Shown here piece after piece: positions 1-11,138 of a DNA stretch of 64,000 bases (positions are counted from its first letter, which is position 1; every line of letters starts with the position of its first letter). The notes beneath the pieces are model-generated. The model worked only from the letters and a program-made list of their open reading frames with translations. It made no database searches and had not been told where the DNA came from. The stretch spans positions 1-64,000 of the forward strand of contig JH720361.1 in NCBI GenBank assembly GCA_000231825.2. Direction: 5' to 3'. Origin of the DNA: Tetrahymena elliotti 4EA. Its lineage: Eukaryota > Ciliophora > Oligohymenophorea > Hymenostomatida > Tetrahymenidae. The translations under genes were made by a program, and so were the position numbers.

Positions 1-564
1 AATTAATTTATTAGAAAGATGTTTTTTTTAAAAATAAATTTAAAAAGATATTAAAGAATTAAAATAATTGAACAGGAAAAGAATACTTCTACTTATCTGT
101 AAAATAGTCGAGAAAATTCTGTTAATGAAAATAAATATATTTGAGAAGGCTTTTATTTCTTGAAAATTGAAAAAGATTTAAAATATGAATTTAAATTGAA
201 ATGACATGTAAAAATAATTATTAAGTGAAAGTCAGAGATGATAATGTATGTATGTATTGATAGATAGATTGATAGAAATAACAAAAGATATGCCTGATTA
301 AATTAAAAATGAATATTAAAATTTGATATAGCCTTCTAAGAGTATAAATTTTGTGATAATTTTAACCTTAATTAATTAAATGAATATTTGATATAATGAA
401 TTAAAGTGTCAAATATAAATATAAAAATCACTGAAAAGGTTATTTATAATTCAAAAGATAAGCAACAAATAATTAAAATAGTTCGCCAAAACACAAAAAA
501 TTACTTTTCTAAGAAAAAATTTAATAAATAAAAGCAGAAAATAAATAAATTAAAGATTGCAGAA
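1..564. other. AT-rich 5' flank of the importin-7 gene
   Basis: No gene is visible here. The stretch is almost pure A/T and contains a short GATA/GATT-type microsatellite near 260-280. It probably holds the promoter and 5' UTR of the importin gene that starts at 565. No defined promoter motif can be named. Confidence 0.5.
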
Positions 565-3500
565 ATGGACGTTCAAAATATTTTATAAGCTATCACACTT
601 TGTGTTAAAGCTCATAGTTAGCAAGAAATCGTAACTGGTCAATCCTTTTTGGAAAAAAGTGCTATTGAACCTGGCTATCCTCAAAAGTTGATGATGATTG
701 CTGATTAAAACGAAATAGAAACCAATATTCGTCAATTTGCAGTTGCCAATTTAAAGACTAATATCAAGAAATATTGGAATCCTAAGGATGAAAAGAATCA
801 CAGATTCAGTCAAGAAGATAAGACTGTTGTCAGAAATAGCTTGATGGATGCTTTAATTAGATCAGCTGACAACAGAAAGCTTTCTAAGCTTTACTGCAAG
901 ATTATTTACGACGTTTGTGCTTACGATTACCCTACTAGTTGGCCTAACATCATATAAGATGCTACTGTTAGAATGGTAGCTTCTGAAAACCCTAATGAAA
1001 TTTTTGGGTGTTGTCTTACTATTTAATAGGTATTTGATAATTTATAATTCGACATGAGTGATAAGAGAAAAAACATTGAAGAAATTATTCCTATTGTCTT
1101 ACCTGCCTTTTAATCTCTTATTTCAAAATTAATGGCTATTTACAATGCAGATAATGCTTTTATCCTCAAACCTATGCTTAAGGTTTTCCATATGTGTATC
1201 AACCTTGATCTCCCTGTCAGTCTCTAAAACTTCGATGTCCTCTCTTAATGGATTAATTTCTTAAAGCTACTCATAGACTCTGAAATGGTAATTAATTTAT
1301 TCTTCTTTTTTTCTTATCTTCCATAGAAAGAAGATGGAAAAATATTCAAGAATTTAACACTTTAAAATGATTTTTACAAAAATTCAAATTTTTAAAGCGA
1401 TAGTTTGGGTGATTGCCTTAAAATAATTTTGATATCAAAGTAAAATTAGTAAAAATCTTAGGTTATTATGGTAAAATTGAAATAGTAAAGTTAGTTAAAT
1501 AAAATCTTTTTGATATTTATTTATTTGCTGCTTTAGCTGATAAAAATTGGATATAAAATAAAGTAGGTTCGTTCACACTAAGCAATTATCGCGGAATTTT
1601 TAAAAACAACATGAAAGGAATTATTAATTATTGAATTATCAATTATGAGATGATATCTGAATTCTCTTTAGATAAACATTCATTTAATCTTTCTAAAAAT
1701 TTAAATTTCTAAAAGCATTAACTAAGGATAATAATATATTTAATGATTTTTATTTCCTATCATAAAAGCCTTAAAATTTGATTACTCCTACTAAGGACGA
1801 AGATGTTATTGCTGCTAGAGATAAACACCCTCTTTGGAAAAACAAAAAGTGGGCTGGCAAAATTCTTCACAGATTTATTACTAGATATGCCAACATTTCA
1901 ATTGCCACTGAAGAAAAATTAAAGGCTATTGCTCAATGGTTGGTTGAAAATCACATGCCTGGTATTTTGGATAGCTTTGTTAAGATTCTTATTCTTTCCT
2001 AAACAACTTTTGTTGGTAATGCTTGTATTCATTTTGGTATCAAATTCTTGACCAAGGTCTTCAAGTACAAGATTTTATTCGAAAGATTCTAACCCCACAT
2101 CGAAAACATTCTTTACTCAACTCTCTTCCCCTTACTCTGGATTAATCCCAAGGACAATCAACTCTGGGAAAGTGATCCTGCTGAATTTATTAGATAAGTA
2201 AAATATTTATTTCAGAGAAAAATACTTTTCTTTTTTTAATTAATATTATTAATATTGATAAAAATAAAATTTTTTAGGCTTTTAACAATCAAATATTTAC
2301 TTAGAATAATTAGGTCTTGTTAAAGCTAATTTAATTTTAGGAATACATTTAATTAACATTTTTAATTAAAATATTTAGGAAGATGATTTCATCAATAACA
2401 ACTTTGTTAACCACAAGAACTTAGCCATGGATTTAGTTAAAAGTATTTGCCAAAATAATTTCAGCTAAACCACTTATCTTCATTAATTCGTTTAATTCTG
2501 TGCTCAATATATTGATACTAATGTTAACCCTCGTAACAACTAACCTCTCAACCTTGCTATTAAGGATGGTATTTTCTTCGCCTTTGGTTAATTAAAAGAA
2601 CTCATTTTGAAGGATGAAATTCTCAAAAATCAATTAGAACCTCTCTTAGAAAAGTACATCATTCCCGAATTCTAAAACCCCAATGGTTTTATTAAATCCA
2701 GAACTTGCTGGGTTATCGGTAAGTATGGTTACACTACCTTCCGTAACAATTAAAACGTTATTGCTTCAGTTCAAGGAATCAGCAACTGTATGAAGGACGA
2801 AAATTTACCAGTCAGATTTAAGGCTGCCTTAGCTCTTAACTCTATACTTTCTCAAAAGCAAGCTTAAGAAATGATTAAAGCTTATCTTTCTGATATTTTA
2901 CGTATTTACTTAAAGCTTATGGATGAAATCGATAGTGAAGAACTTGTTGCTGCTCTCGAAGGTATCGTTGAATAATTTTCTAATGAAATTGGTCCTTTTG
3001 CTTATGACTTATGTGTCCACTTATCTTCTGCTTTCTACAAGTATAAGAACAAAGATAATGAACCTGACAATGATGATGATGGTGAATGCTAATTAGCTGC
3101 TGGTGGCTGTCTTGATGCTATTGGAAAGATTCTTAACTCTCCTATCACTCCTGATGTCCTTAAAAAGTTAGAAGAAGTAATAATTTATTCATTGAATTAA
3201 TAATTCAAAGATTTCTAAAAAGTAGCAATTAGCAAAAACAATAGCAAGCCATTTATTTATTTAGGATAAAGGAGTTGATTTTTTTGATTAGTGATTGAAG
3301 CAATTTTTAATAATTTAAATTAAAATTAATTTGTAATATTTAGGTTGTTTTACCCATCTTGAACTGTTGTTTGATTGATGACTAATGCGATTATATGGAT
3401 GAATCTCTTTACTTATTACAATAACTTACTTTCAGATCTACTTAAATCGACCCTAGCTCTTAATTATGGTTCTACTATCCCACTTTAATTTACATCGTTA

Positions 3501-4685
3501 TTGGTAAGGATAATGCTGACTTAAATGTTGCCACTCACTTGAACCAAGAACAAAAACTCTTACTAGAAAGCTCCGTTAACGGTTGGGGCCCTGAACACAC
3601 AAATGAAATTGTTATTATTTTGAAGAACTTCATTCAAAAGGGAGGAGATTTCTTCTTCACTGCTAACGATTTATTCGGAACCAGATTTATTGATTTAGTT
3701 TTTATGTTCGTCTCTGGAGTTTACAAAAAATGCATTGAAGGTGACTTCGATGATGATGAAGAATCTGGTATGAAGAACTGTCTCTCCGTTCTTTACTGCT
3801 TGATTGAAAACAACATCTAAGGTTAAAAATTAAGCAATGGAATTCTCGTTTAAATTATTTAAATTACTCTCTAAAACTTTAACACCAACGAAATAAAGAA
3901 TGATGTTATTGTTGCTAACTTAGAAACTCTTTGTTTGTGCTTCTATTACAACTCAAGTGAAACTTTCGCTATTTTAATCAACAATTGTGGTTTACCCATT
4001 GTTTAAACTCTCTTCTAAAAGTGGTTCAATCTCTTAAAGCACTTCAAGAATGATTTCTCTAAGCAAAGATTATTACTTGCCTTTTCCTCTATTTTAGCTT
4101 GTCCTTCTATCCCTGAAGAAATCAGACCTATTACACCTGAAATTCTTAAGCAATGTGTTAGCATTTCAACTGATATTGTCAAGCTTCGTGAAGAAGAAGA
4201 CTTCGAAGATTGTGATGATGATGACGATGATGATAAAGAAGAAGCAGGTGACTTCTAATCTAGTCTTAAAGAACATATCTCAAAAGTTTAATAATACACT
4301 GACAGCCAAGTTAATGGAGCTGCTGACGAATTAGATGATGATTTAGATGATGATTTTGATCCTCTTGACAGATACAACTACAATTACAAGTAAATTTGAA
4401 AACAAATAAATTTCATAACAAACTAACAATTTTAATATTAAATAAATTAATTTTTTTTCATTAAAAATTAGTTACAACTGCCCTCTTGAAAATATTGATG
4501 AAATCTTAGTCTTAGAATCATAACTCTTAAATATAGCCCAAAACAACAGCCAATACTATGGTGCTTTGACCTCAGTTTTAACCGAAGAAGATAAGCACTC
4601 TTTGTAAAATAACATCTCTGAATCCAAAAGATAATACGAAGAATACTTGAAATAAAAGTAAGAAAAAGCTTAAGGCAACAACTGA
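565..4685 (+). CDS. Importin-7/8-type karyopherin (importin-beta superfamily)
   Basis: Predicted nuclear transport receptor that carries cargo through the nuclear pore under Ran control. Six exons read through in phase: 565-1287, 1769-2197, 2278-2313, 2379-3176, 3344-4389 and 4472-4685, giving about 1,081 residues. That is close to the roughly 1,040 usual for importin 7. The N-terminus carries an importin-beta N-domain pattern (RQFAVANLKTNIKKYW near residue 55). The middle is helical and HEAT-like. An Asp/Glu-rich acidic run (about 4195-4250 and 4330-4360) precedes a C-terminal NCPLENIDE motif, like the tail of Ipo7/Sxm1/Nmd5 proteins. The start is the first ATG after a noncoding A/T tract, and the stop is TGA. 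Codons are biased towards GGT, AAG and TTC endings, suggesting good expression. The family assignment is firm; choosing among Ipo7, Ipo8 and yeast-type paralogues is not. Confidence 0.85.
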
Positions 4686-5825
4686 TTCTGATAAAAAAGC
4701 CTGAAAAAAGAACATTCTGTTAGTCTCCAGCATTATTTCAAATTCCCTCTCAATCAATCTATCTATCTTTAGATGATCTCTTCTATTTATTTTAAAATAT
4801 CTGAAAATAAAATTTCTTAAATATTAATTATTTTTCATACATACATATACTTATATATATTAATCGTTTTAATAGTTATAAGATCATCTACTATATTAAT
4901 ATTATCTATTTGTTTATTCTCTATTTTTTTCTAATCCTTACAATTCATCAATCTTTCTAAATTATTTCTTTTTTTCTTACTTATTATCATTAAAAAATAT
5001 CTTATCTAAATATTTCTGATAACAAATTTATCATAATTAATGCACATCAATTGAAAAAATAAAAAAAGAACTGGGAGCTACTATTAAATAGCACTAAATA
5101 GTTTTAATAGATGTTCTACTTATTCTAAAATATTATTTGTTAATAATTATCCATCAATAAAATTAATATTTTCAATAATATTTTTTATTTTTTTTAAATC
5201 ATCTCTTAAAATCTACTTTCGAAAATAATCAAATTATTTATTTATTTCTGACATAATATAATGAATTTAATTAAATTAAAGATTTATTTTTAAAATATGA
5301 ATGAAGAGAATGACATAATTTATTTATATCTCATCAATTTATATATATAGTACGCTAGGGTACTGCCTTACTTAAGGCTACATACAAATAGAATACATAT
5401 GCAGAGTATTTATTTTCTTTTTTGGGGATTTTTTGATTTTAAGAAAATTTTTTTTTCTCATCAATTTTATGATAAAGCAAAAAAAAAATATAAATAATTT
5501 GTAATTGATTGAAAATAAGAAGCTAGGATGAAGTTAAATGTGGTTTTTATTTCTTTTGATCTATTTTTTTAAACTATTGAATTAGGAATTAATCTTGGAA
5601 ATATCCTAAAATTAGGTTAATATATAACACATACTGATTTGCTCTTTTTCAGAAAATTTAATAAATTAATTTGAATAAAATCTGATTATCAATCATCACT
5701 AAAAGTATTATTTTTATTTTAGTTTACAAATATAAAATCTTTTATTATAACATATATGAATTACTGATATTCTTCAATTTTTCAAAGTTTAGAAAAAATA
5801 TGAAACATTATCATTTCTAAGTATT
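4686..5825. other. Convergent intergenic spacer
   Basis: Spacer of about 1.1 kb between the 3' ends of the importin gene and the thioesterase gene. It is very A/T-rich with poly-T runs and no open frame of note. The only G/C-rich island is near 5350-5380 and includes a perfect small inverted repeat. Confidence 0.5.
5365..5378. repeat. Perfect 6-bp inverted repeat (hairpin) in a spacer
   Basis: GCCTTA and TAAGGC flank a 2-base loop, inside a short G/C-rich patch surrounded by A/T. The site lies between two converging genes, so a role in 3'-end formation is possible, but chance is equally likely. Confidence 0.4.
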
Positions 5826-6798
5826 TCATTAAAGAGCAGGGATGTAAATGTTTTAGACATCTTCGTTTGTGAATCTTAAATGATCGCCATCAACAGTGAT
5901 GAATTCGACTTTACCAGCATCATAAACAGTCTTCAAACCAAATAAATCATTAGTGAAGACTTCTTATTATTCAATGCCAACTACAGTCTTACCATCAGTT
6001 CCATAGAAAGAGAACCAAGCAGTTTCCTTAGGATCAATAACGGAGTCCTTGGTGAACATAGTTAATTAAACCTTTTCAAGAGCAATAAATCTGTCCTTGT
6101 AAGTTTAGTTGACTTGTCTTTCGTTGTTAACGACAGGAAGGAAAATGCTGTGCTTCAAGTAAGATTTTAAGTGCTTGGGGTTTCTGAAGTAACCAGCAGG
6201 ACCAACAGTCTTTTAAGCAAGAGATGTGTAAACAAGATCATCAACAAGACCGTTTAATATATTGCAGAAAATACCCTTGTGGCATTTTGGGATGGTTGCA
6301 ACACCCATTTAAGGACCACCAATAGAAATAAGACGAGCAACGCTACCTCCAAAATCACAGGTTTCAATGATACCTCTTGCAATAAGGCCACCTTGACTTA
6401 AACCAAGAACGTTGATAGTTTTACCTTAGAAGTTAGGATCTTCTCTAATACTCTTGCAAGCATTTTCTACTTATTTATCAAATCTCAGTAAAATGCTAGA
6501 CATAGCGCCATTTCCAATTTCTACACATCTGACATAAGCTCCATTAACTCCAGCAGCAATTTGTTTAGTGAATGACTTTAATTGAAGAAAAAAATGTTAA
6601 AAATGTGTAAGTTTCAAAACTAAAATGTTACTAAACTGATAATCAAATTATAAAATGTAGATATTATTTATTCTATAAAATATGTTTTACCTTCATACCA
6701 GGGTTAGCACAAGCATCACCAAAACCGTGGAAGATGGCAACAGGATTTGAGGCTACTGCAAATCCAATTAAGCAGATAGTTAAAATAATCTTATTCAT
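5826..6798 (-). CDS. Palmitoyl-protein thioesterase (PPT1-like)
   Basis: Predicted lysosomal or secreted alpha/beta hydrolase that removes palmitate from cysteine residues of proteins. Two exons, 6798-6691 and 6575-5826, give 285 residues against about 306 for human PPT1. The N-terminus is a hydrophobic signal peptide (about residues 1-16), followed at once by the family signature PVAIFHGFGDAC. The nucleophile elbow GLSQGG places the catalytic Ser near residue 96. The triad Asp is near 217 in SVIDPKETAWFSFYG, and the His near 268 in GDHLRF. All three triad positions are present, so the enzyme should be active. The intron falls in phase 0 after the codon of Lys36. Codon use is strongly biased, like the importin gene. 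The gene converges on the importin gene and diverges from the importin-alpha gene. Confidence 0.93.
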
Positions 6799-8395
6799 AA
6801 TTTATTTTGATGTCCTATTTAAATTTAAAGAATATTTTGTCTTATAATTAAATATTTGATTGATATTAATGATCTTACAAATAGATTAAAGACAAATCAA
6901 TCTTCTACAGAAAATAACTATCAACACTTAAAAGGGTATTATCATTAATTAGAATGTAAATTATAATTCATAATTGATAACAAAAATATAAAAGAATTAT
7001 GAATAACCATTACTAAAATTTCCAAAATACGAGATAAACGTCATTACTTTCAAAATAAGCTAGCTTATTCTTATGTCTCTTTCTATAAATATTTTTTTAT
7101 TCACTCAATTACATAGAAAGGATAAATTTTAAACAAATCAATTTATTTAATTTGCATTCACTCAAAAATAAGAAAAAGTGTAATCTTTAAACACTTTTGA
7201 TTTCTAAATCTTCAAATATTTTATCATAAAAACTACTTTTTTATTTTTTTATGTATTAAGAAACCTTAAAAAAAACTAAATTAATATAAATTATTAAAGT
7301 ATAATTCATTTCTTAATAAAAGAGAGAAACCCTATTTCTAAATATTCAGATAAATGTTTCAATTCCTAGTCCTTTCTTTCTTTCGTTGGAAATTTTATTG
7401 TTAGTTACTAAGAATAATTAATATTTTTAAGAACTTTGAATTTTTTTGAATAAATTAAATCTAAAATTTTTTCAAGATTTAGCTTTTAATGCACATAAAT
7501 ACAAGCTTTTTTAAACTATTTTTTTTTTTCACAAAATTGAGATTGTGATAAGATATTAATTTATTTTAAAACCATTTTTCTTTTTTGTTTAAAAACAAAA
7601 AATATTTTCTCAACCTAATTTTTAAAAATATATGTTCACATTTAGAAGCTAATTTTCAAAATAAAATTTTAAGTTAATAAATAGAAGTATGCCTTAGAGG
7701 ATAAAGAATAATATGTTATAATAAAATATTGATTATATTAATCAAGAGAAATTTTGTTTTATTTTGAATGAATTGATTAAAGAGAAAAAAAATGAAAAAA
7801 AATTTTTAAATCTTAATTAGTTTTAAGCAAATAAATCCTATAAATTGCATCATTTAATAATATCTAAATTATTTTTTTAAAACTATTTTGTTAATAAATT
7901 GAAGAAAATCAAAATTATTATTCACAAAATAATATTTCATCCAATAATTTTAAGAAAATAATTTTTTTTTAATTTGCTAATTTATCACAAAAAATTTTTA
8001 CTATCTGAATTATTTTTTTAATTTATTTTGAAAGCAACAATCTGTTGATGTGTTGATAGGTGTATTTATAAATTGTAGATTATAATTTAAATAAATAGTT
8101 TTATAAAAAATGTTTGAGAGTTTAAAAATTCTAAGATTGTAAAAAGTAGTTTTAAAATAGTTAAAAAAATAGTTTTGTTTTGAATTCTTCTTAGCTAAAG
8201 TAAATTTTTTAGCAAGAAAATGAAAAGGTATTTGTTTGATTACTAGAAACCACAAATTATAAATTTTGAAAATACGCCAAATTTTAGAAAATTTTAATAT
8301 CTTCAAAAAAGACTTTTTAAATCTGATAAGCTTTTAGAAATTAATTTGAAGAAAATTGTTTAGAATACATTGAAATATTAGGTTTTTTGTGGAAG
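6799..8395. other. Divergent intergenic region
   Basis: About 1.6 kb of A/T-rich sequence between two divergent start codons (thioesterase on minus, importin-alpha on plus). It should contain both promoters. Open frames here have A/T-driven composition (Phe, Lys, Asn, Ile) and no family resemblance, so I call no gene. Confidence 0.5.
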
Positions 8396-10745
8396 ATGGA
8401 AGTGGACTTATAATAAAATAATTAAGAATTAAATGAAGAAGATGATGAATACTCTTTGAAACATGCTATAACATAAAAGAAAAGATCTTATAGATTAGAA
8501 ATTAGGAAAAAGAAGTTGTAGCAAACATTTGATAAAACGAGAAAAACTAATTTTCAAGAGGCATCCAACTTTAATGAATATGGGAATAATTAATTGAATA
8601 ATATGTAGGGAAATTAATAAGAATATAACAATGGGTAGTCTAATTAACAACAAAATGAAATGATAGAAACTCTATATGAATAAAATAAATAGCAATTATA
8701 AGTCTTATAATAGGAAATAGATTTTAAATTAGAATATGAGAGAATTGTTTTTCTAATTAATGAACTAAACTAATATATTTATAATTTTGATCCTGCTAAT
8801 ATGACTTAGCTTGGAAATACTCTTCAATCAATACTAAACTAATATTTAATAAAAGAAACGCCTCCTGAGATTATGAATATTTTAAAACAACTTTTCCTCC
8901 ATTTTAGTCTTCATATTGTAATAAAAAATCCATAAGTAGATTTAGCTATTAAGAACACTGCTATTTGGTGCTTAATTAATATATGCAGTTGGCAAAATGA
9001 TTAGCATGAAGTCATTAGAAAGTTAATAGATCAAGATATAATATCAACTCTTAAAGCTATTTTAAAAGAAAAGAAATATAGCATGCTTTATGAAAATGTA
9101 TTTTATTTATTTCTTTAGTCATTCATTCAACCACAATTACCTACAAGTTTTTTGAATACCAGATTTAGATTTAGAGATAAAGGCAGTATCAAATTTGGTA
9201 TATTAGTAGTATGGATATAAGCAAAGAATATTTTTTAAGAATTTGATTTATTTTTGAAATAACCTAGTTGATCATACATTATTAAATTTATGAAAATGTA
9301 GTTATTTAAATATTTTTTTCAGTCAACTCAACCATTAATTCAAGCAGAATCATCTATTAGCTTTTTGAATACCAGATATTTATTTAGAGATAAAGGTAGT
9401 ATCAAATTTGATATTTTGGTATTATCAACTCTAATATTAAAAGCAAAAAAGTATTTTTTGAGAATTTGAATTACTTTTGAAATACTTTTATGATAATTCA
9501 GATTAAATTTTTATATTACGATTTTTATAAAATGTAGACAATCTGGCTTGCTTTGAACATTTGTATAGACAATATATAATATAGAATAAAATTTTCTGAA
9601 GAAGAATTTTTATTTTATTTAGGTAACTGTGTTCAACAAATATCAGAAAAGTAAATCTTTAAAATTAATATAAAAAGTATTTTAATACCAAATTTAAAAG
9701 CTTTTAATAAAAGAGAACAGAGATAGATTTAAATTTAATAAAAGTAATTTTAAATTTATACACTTGTATGTTAACTATCCATGATAAAATAGATGATTAA
9801 TAAGTAAGTATTTATTTATTTCATCTAAAAAATTATTTATTTTTCAATAATATTATTATAATAAAATCAGTTTAGAGTAATTGCTAGAATTTTGAATCTT
9901 TGTTTAGATATCAATAAACCAGAATATTTTAGTTTAATCACCAGTGGAATTATTTCTTTGTTAATAGAAGACAATCATATTTCTGAATCTAAATTTAACA
10001 TTTTGTATGAGTGTAGGTTTTTCTCATCATACTTTCTTTAATGCATTTAAACTGATGATGATATGATTTCAGTGTCCACTCTTTACAAACAGTTATCTTT
10101 ATTGGATTAAAAATATATAATGGTATTAATATTAATAATCATTCGTAGATATTTGATTAATTTATATTTTTATAGCTTTTACTTAAATAAGATCTCATAT
10201 TTCCTATGTATATTTTGATGAGCCATCCTCTCAGTGCAGTCAGGGAGAATATTGCTTTTTGTTTATCCAATATGTTTATGAATGGTGAAAAATTCATTTA
10301 GATTGCAAACTAGTATATGTTAGACACTAAAATTCTTTCTTAGATTGAAGAAGAATCATTAGAAGTGTAGAAAGAAGCTATATGGGCTCTCTCTACTCTT
10401 TTATAAAATTAAAATGACTCATAAAAAGAAGAGTTTCTATCTAATAAAGAGGTCATTCGTATAATGTGTGAATTTTTGAATAAAAAATATTAATAAATTC
10501 CAGAACAAATTCTTACAAAGTTACTTGATTGTTTTATATATATACTTGACTTTGGTGAATTTCTTACTTAAGAAGATGATTGTTATGAATAAAATCCTTT
10601 TTGGATCTCAATAGACAGGTACTAATCTATTCCAATACTAGAAAAAATAGCATTAGAAAGCTCATAAGAAAATCAATAAAGAGCAGCAAAAATACTTGAC
10701 TAGTATAGTTGGATTAATTAATAAAATTAAAATATATTTAGTTGA
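8396..10745 (+). CDS. Importin-alpha-like armadillo protein
   Basis: Predicted adaptor that binds nuclear localisation signals and hands cargo to importin beta. Four exons stay in phase 0: 8396-9097, 9538-9807, 9871-10122 and 10176-10745, giving 597 residues. An importin-beta-binding-like basic segment lies near residues 29-52 (KKRSYRLEIRKKKLQQ). A Gln/Asn-rich linker follows, then armadillo repeats. Repeat helices are recognisable as AIWCLINIC, TIWLALNIC, FLFYLGNC and EAIWALSTL, spaced about 40-46 residues apart. The classical Trp/Asn pairs are only partly kept, so NLS binding may be divergent. The end of exon 1 was chosen because joining 9097 to 9538 restores the repeat spacing. Reading through the intron meets TGA at 9269. 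It is clearly a karyopherin alpha relative, but a divergent paralogue. Confidence 0.78.
9089..9260 (+). repeat. Intronic tandem duplication, copy A
   Basis: First of two related copies starting exactly 200 bases apart. Nearly all of it lies in intron 1 of the importin-alpha gene; its first nine bases are the last codons of exon 1. It begins TATGAAAATGTA, runs through a T-rich tract ending in TTTAG, and shares a diverged core (TTTTTGAATACCAGAT, then AGAGATAAAGG, then AGTATCAAATTTG) with copy B. Confidence 0.75.
9289..9483 (+). repeat. Intronic tandem duplication, copy B
   Basis: Second copy of the unit, also beginning TATGAAAATGTA and containing a T-rich tract ending in TTTCAG. Copying the start of copy A means the donor-proximal exon/intron junction was duplicated into the intron. 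It carries small insertions relative to copy A and differs at scattered bases. Confidence 0.75.
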
Positions 10746-11138
10746 AAACCAAAAAAAAATAAATTCTACCATCCATCCTTTAAATCTTAACCCTATTTCA
10801 AAAATATTTTATAAGTAATTAAATAAATCGACTTCTTATTAATAATTTGTTTGCTTGTTTGTTTCTATAAAAATGAATTGTTTTTGAGCTCTAAAAAATC
10901 ATAGAAATAATTTCAATTTTATATCTTTTATCTAGTAATAATAGCCACCTAAAAAATTAACCATAGCCTTTAACAATAATGAATGAATGATTCAATTTAT
11001 TTTTAACTAAAAAAAACGCGAAAAAGTCTTTTGTAAATTTGAGCTTTTGTTATTGTTTTTTATCATATAGAATAAAAGATAAAATTGAATTGATTGGTAA
11101 ATAAATAAACAAAAAAGATAAAAGAGCTTTAATTGAAT
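10746..11138. other. Intergenic spacer
   Basis: Head-to-tail spacer of about 390 bases between two plus-strand genes. A/T-rich, with a TTTG microsatellite near 10850. It probably carries the 3' end of the importin-alpha transcript and the promoter of the channel gene. Nothing else is seen. Confidence 0.45.

Noticed and set aside
9098..9271. Read-through of importin-alpha exon 1 into the duplicated unit
   Set aside because: The frame meets TGA at 9269, whereas splicing 9097 to 9538 keeps phase and restores armadillo-repeat spacing.
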